From Phenylobacterium sp. (GTDB lineage: Bacteria; Pseudomonadota; Alphaproteobacteria; Caulobacterales; Caulobacteraceae), in assembly GCA_028698405.1 (NCBI GenBank), contig JAQVDF010000108.1, positions 1 to 6,912 of the forward strand: a stretch of 6,912 nucleotides of DNA. The letters run 5' to 3'. The notes beneath the pieces were generated by a model. The model saw only the letters and a list, made by a program, of their open reading frames with translations. It did not search any database and was not told where the DNA came from. Each line of letters begins with the position of its first letter. The first letter of the stretch is position 1. Of the stretch, positions 6,330 to 6,912 are shown one piece after another. The translations under genes were made by a program, and so were the position numbers.

Positions 6330-6820
6330 TGCTGCGGCCGGCGGGCGCCGGCGACTGCGAAGTGCTGTCGGCCCTGCACGCGACGGCCTTCGACGAGGCC
6401 TGGCCGCCCGGGCTGATCGGCGACCTGCTGGCCTCGCCCGGGGCCGGCGCGCTGCTGATCGAGGACGAGGAGCCCCAGGCGATGATCCTGTGGCGGGCGG
6501 CCGGCGGCGAGGGCGAGATCCTGACCCTGGCGGTGGACCCGCGGCGGCGGCGGAAGGGGATCGCGCGCCTGCTGGTGGAGGCCGCCTCCGGCCTCGCCAA
6601 GACCGCCGGCGCCGAGGCCATTTTCCTGGAAGTGGCGCACGACAACGACGCCGCCATCGCCCTCTACCGTGGCGCAGGTTTCGAAGAGGTGGGGCGGCGG
6701 CCCGGCTACTATGGTCGCGGCGGCGGCCAGCGGGCCGACGCCCTGGTGATGCGGCGCGACCTTAACACCGCGCCACCGAACCCCTATCCTCGAGTTTCAG
6801 AGAGAGGAGGACCAGCGTGA
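6326..6820 (+). CDS. rimI: GNAT N-acetyltransferase, RimI type
   Basis: 164 residues. RimI acetylates the N-terminus of ribosomal protein S18 in E. coli, using acetyl-CoA; the assignment here rests on the fold plus the position after tsaB. Seen: an N-terminal MLRPAGAGDCEVLSALHATAF, ILTLAVDPRRRRKGIARLL (65-83) with the acetyl-CoA pyrophosphate-binding R/Q-x-x-G-x-A loop, IFLEVAHDNDAAIALYRGAGF (99-119) and the closing VGRRPGYYG (122-130). The GNAT fold ends near MRRDL (142-146). The last 18 residues (Pro/Arg-rich) read straight through the presumed fur promoter and ribosome binding site, so that tail may be an accident of gene overlap. Two adjacent ATG codons at 6326 and 6329 are both possible starts; the first overlaps the tsaB stop. 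Confidence 0.95.
   Translation: MMLRPAGAGDCEVLSALHATAFDEAWPPGLIGDLLASPGAGALLIEDEEPQAMILWRAAGGEGEILTLAVDPRRRRKGIARLLVEAASGLAKTAGAEAIFLEVAHDNDAAIALYRGAGFEEVGRRPGYYGRGGGQRADALVMRRDLNTAPPNPYPRVSERGGPA
6762..6790 (+). promoter_or_regulatory. Candidate fur promoter inside the end of rimI
   Basis: TTAACA (6762-6767), 17 bases, TATCCT (6785-6790). The -35 matches the general sigma-70 hexamer at five of six positions and the -10 at four of six, with ideal spacing. Read by the Caulobacter consensus it is TTAACAC, 14 bases, CCTATCCT, also at an allowed spacing. The predicted transcription start near 6797 leaves about 20 bases before the fur GTG, just enough for its AGGAGG. The base composition turns markedly less G/C-rich here than in the body of rimI. 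I see no clear Fur-binding site. Confidence 0.5.
6805..6810 (+). promoter_or_regulatory. Strong ribosome binding site of fur
   Basis: AGGAGG, a full match to the anti-Shine-Dalgarno sequence, lies six bases before the GTG at 6817. It selects this GTG as the start and allows fur to be translated independently of rimI. Confidence 0.8.
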
Positions 6821-6912
6821 GCGATCGGATCGAAGCGCTCTGCGCCGAAAAGGGCATGCGCATGACCGAGCAGCGGCGCGTGATCGCCCGCGTCCTGTCG
6901 GAAGCGCAGGAC
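6817..6912 (+). CDS. fur: Ferric uptake regulator family protein (5' end only)
   Basis: The first 32 codons lie in the window; the gene runs off the right edge. Fur proteins are about 135-145 residues: an N-terminal winged helix that binds DNA and a C-terminal metal-binding dimerisation domain, not visible here. Seen: IEALCAEKGMRMTEQRRVIARVLSEAQD, the first helices of the Fur winged helix, with the typical GMRMTEQRRVIARVL segment. It starts at a GTG overlapping the rimI stop, with a strong AGGAGG six bases upstream and a promoter-like sequence inside rimI. Alphaproteobacterial members include true Fur, the manganese-responsive Mur and the haem-responsive Irr; the N-terminus and the tsaB-rimI context favour Fur/Mur, but the metal cannot be decided from this fragment. 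Confidence 0.93.
   Translation, partial: MSDRIEALCAEKGMRMTEQRRVIARVLSEAQD

Noticed and set aside
5345..6657. Large minus-strand frames opposite the exported-protein gene, tsaB and rimI.
   Set aside because: Their translations are Ala/Arg/Pro/Ser-rich low-complexity text without motifs, while the plus-strand genes are clear and tightly packed.
1..6912. Search for CRISPR repeats, transposase genes, attachment sites, tRNA genes, toxin-antitoxin pairs or defence genes.
   Set aside because: Nothing was found by eye: almost all sequence is assigned to conserved housekeeping genes, and no spaced repeat series or mobile-element gene is present.

Overview
The window is ordinary chromosomal core sequence from a high-GC alphaproteobacterium, most likely one of the Caulobacteraceae (Caulobacter/Phenylobacterium type). 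This rests on the G/C-saturated third codon positions, the protein sequences, the run Nfu - tsaB - rimI - fur, and regulatory sites that fit alphaproteobacterial rather than enterobacterial consensus. No sequence search was possible, so the genus is inference.

The layout is two gene runs that diverge from a 107-bp spacer at 4488-4594. The leftward run (minus strand, read right to left) is rsmI (16S rRNA 2'-O-methyltransferase), yraN (UPF0102 nuclease-fold protein), a SirB1-family transglutaminase-like/TPR protein, gshB (glutathione synthetase), and comM (YifB-type AAA+ ATPase), which is cut by the left edge. rsmI, yraN and the SirB1 gene are joined by overlapping stop/start codons. gshB follows after 67 bp with its own strong ribosome binding site. 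comM is set off by a 136-bp, locally A/T-rich spacer. The rightward run is an Nfu-type Fe-S scaffold gene, a small unrecognised exported protein, tsaB (t6A tRNA modification), rimI (N-acetyltransferase), and the first 32 codons of fur at the right edge. These genes are 8 bp apart or overlap by 4 bp.

The most informative part is regulatory. The spacer before comM carries a perfect alphaproteobacterial LexA operator (GTTC-N7-GTTC) and, closer to the gene, a perfect 9-bp DnaA box (TTATCCACA), with a weak promoter between them. This suggests that comM, a helicase-type ATPase acting on recombination intermediates, responds to DNA damage and perhaps to DnaA or replication state. The fur gene appears to have its own promoter inside the 3' end of rimI. 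The Nfu gene has a promoter-like element placed so that transcription would start at its ATG, suggesting a leaderless mRNA.

I see no mobile element, CRISPR array, tRNA/rRNA gene, phage gene or defence gene, and no evidence of a new multi-gene system. The only real unknown among the proteins is the 180-residue exported protein between the Nfu gene and tsaB.
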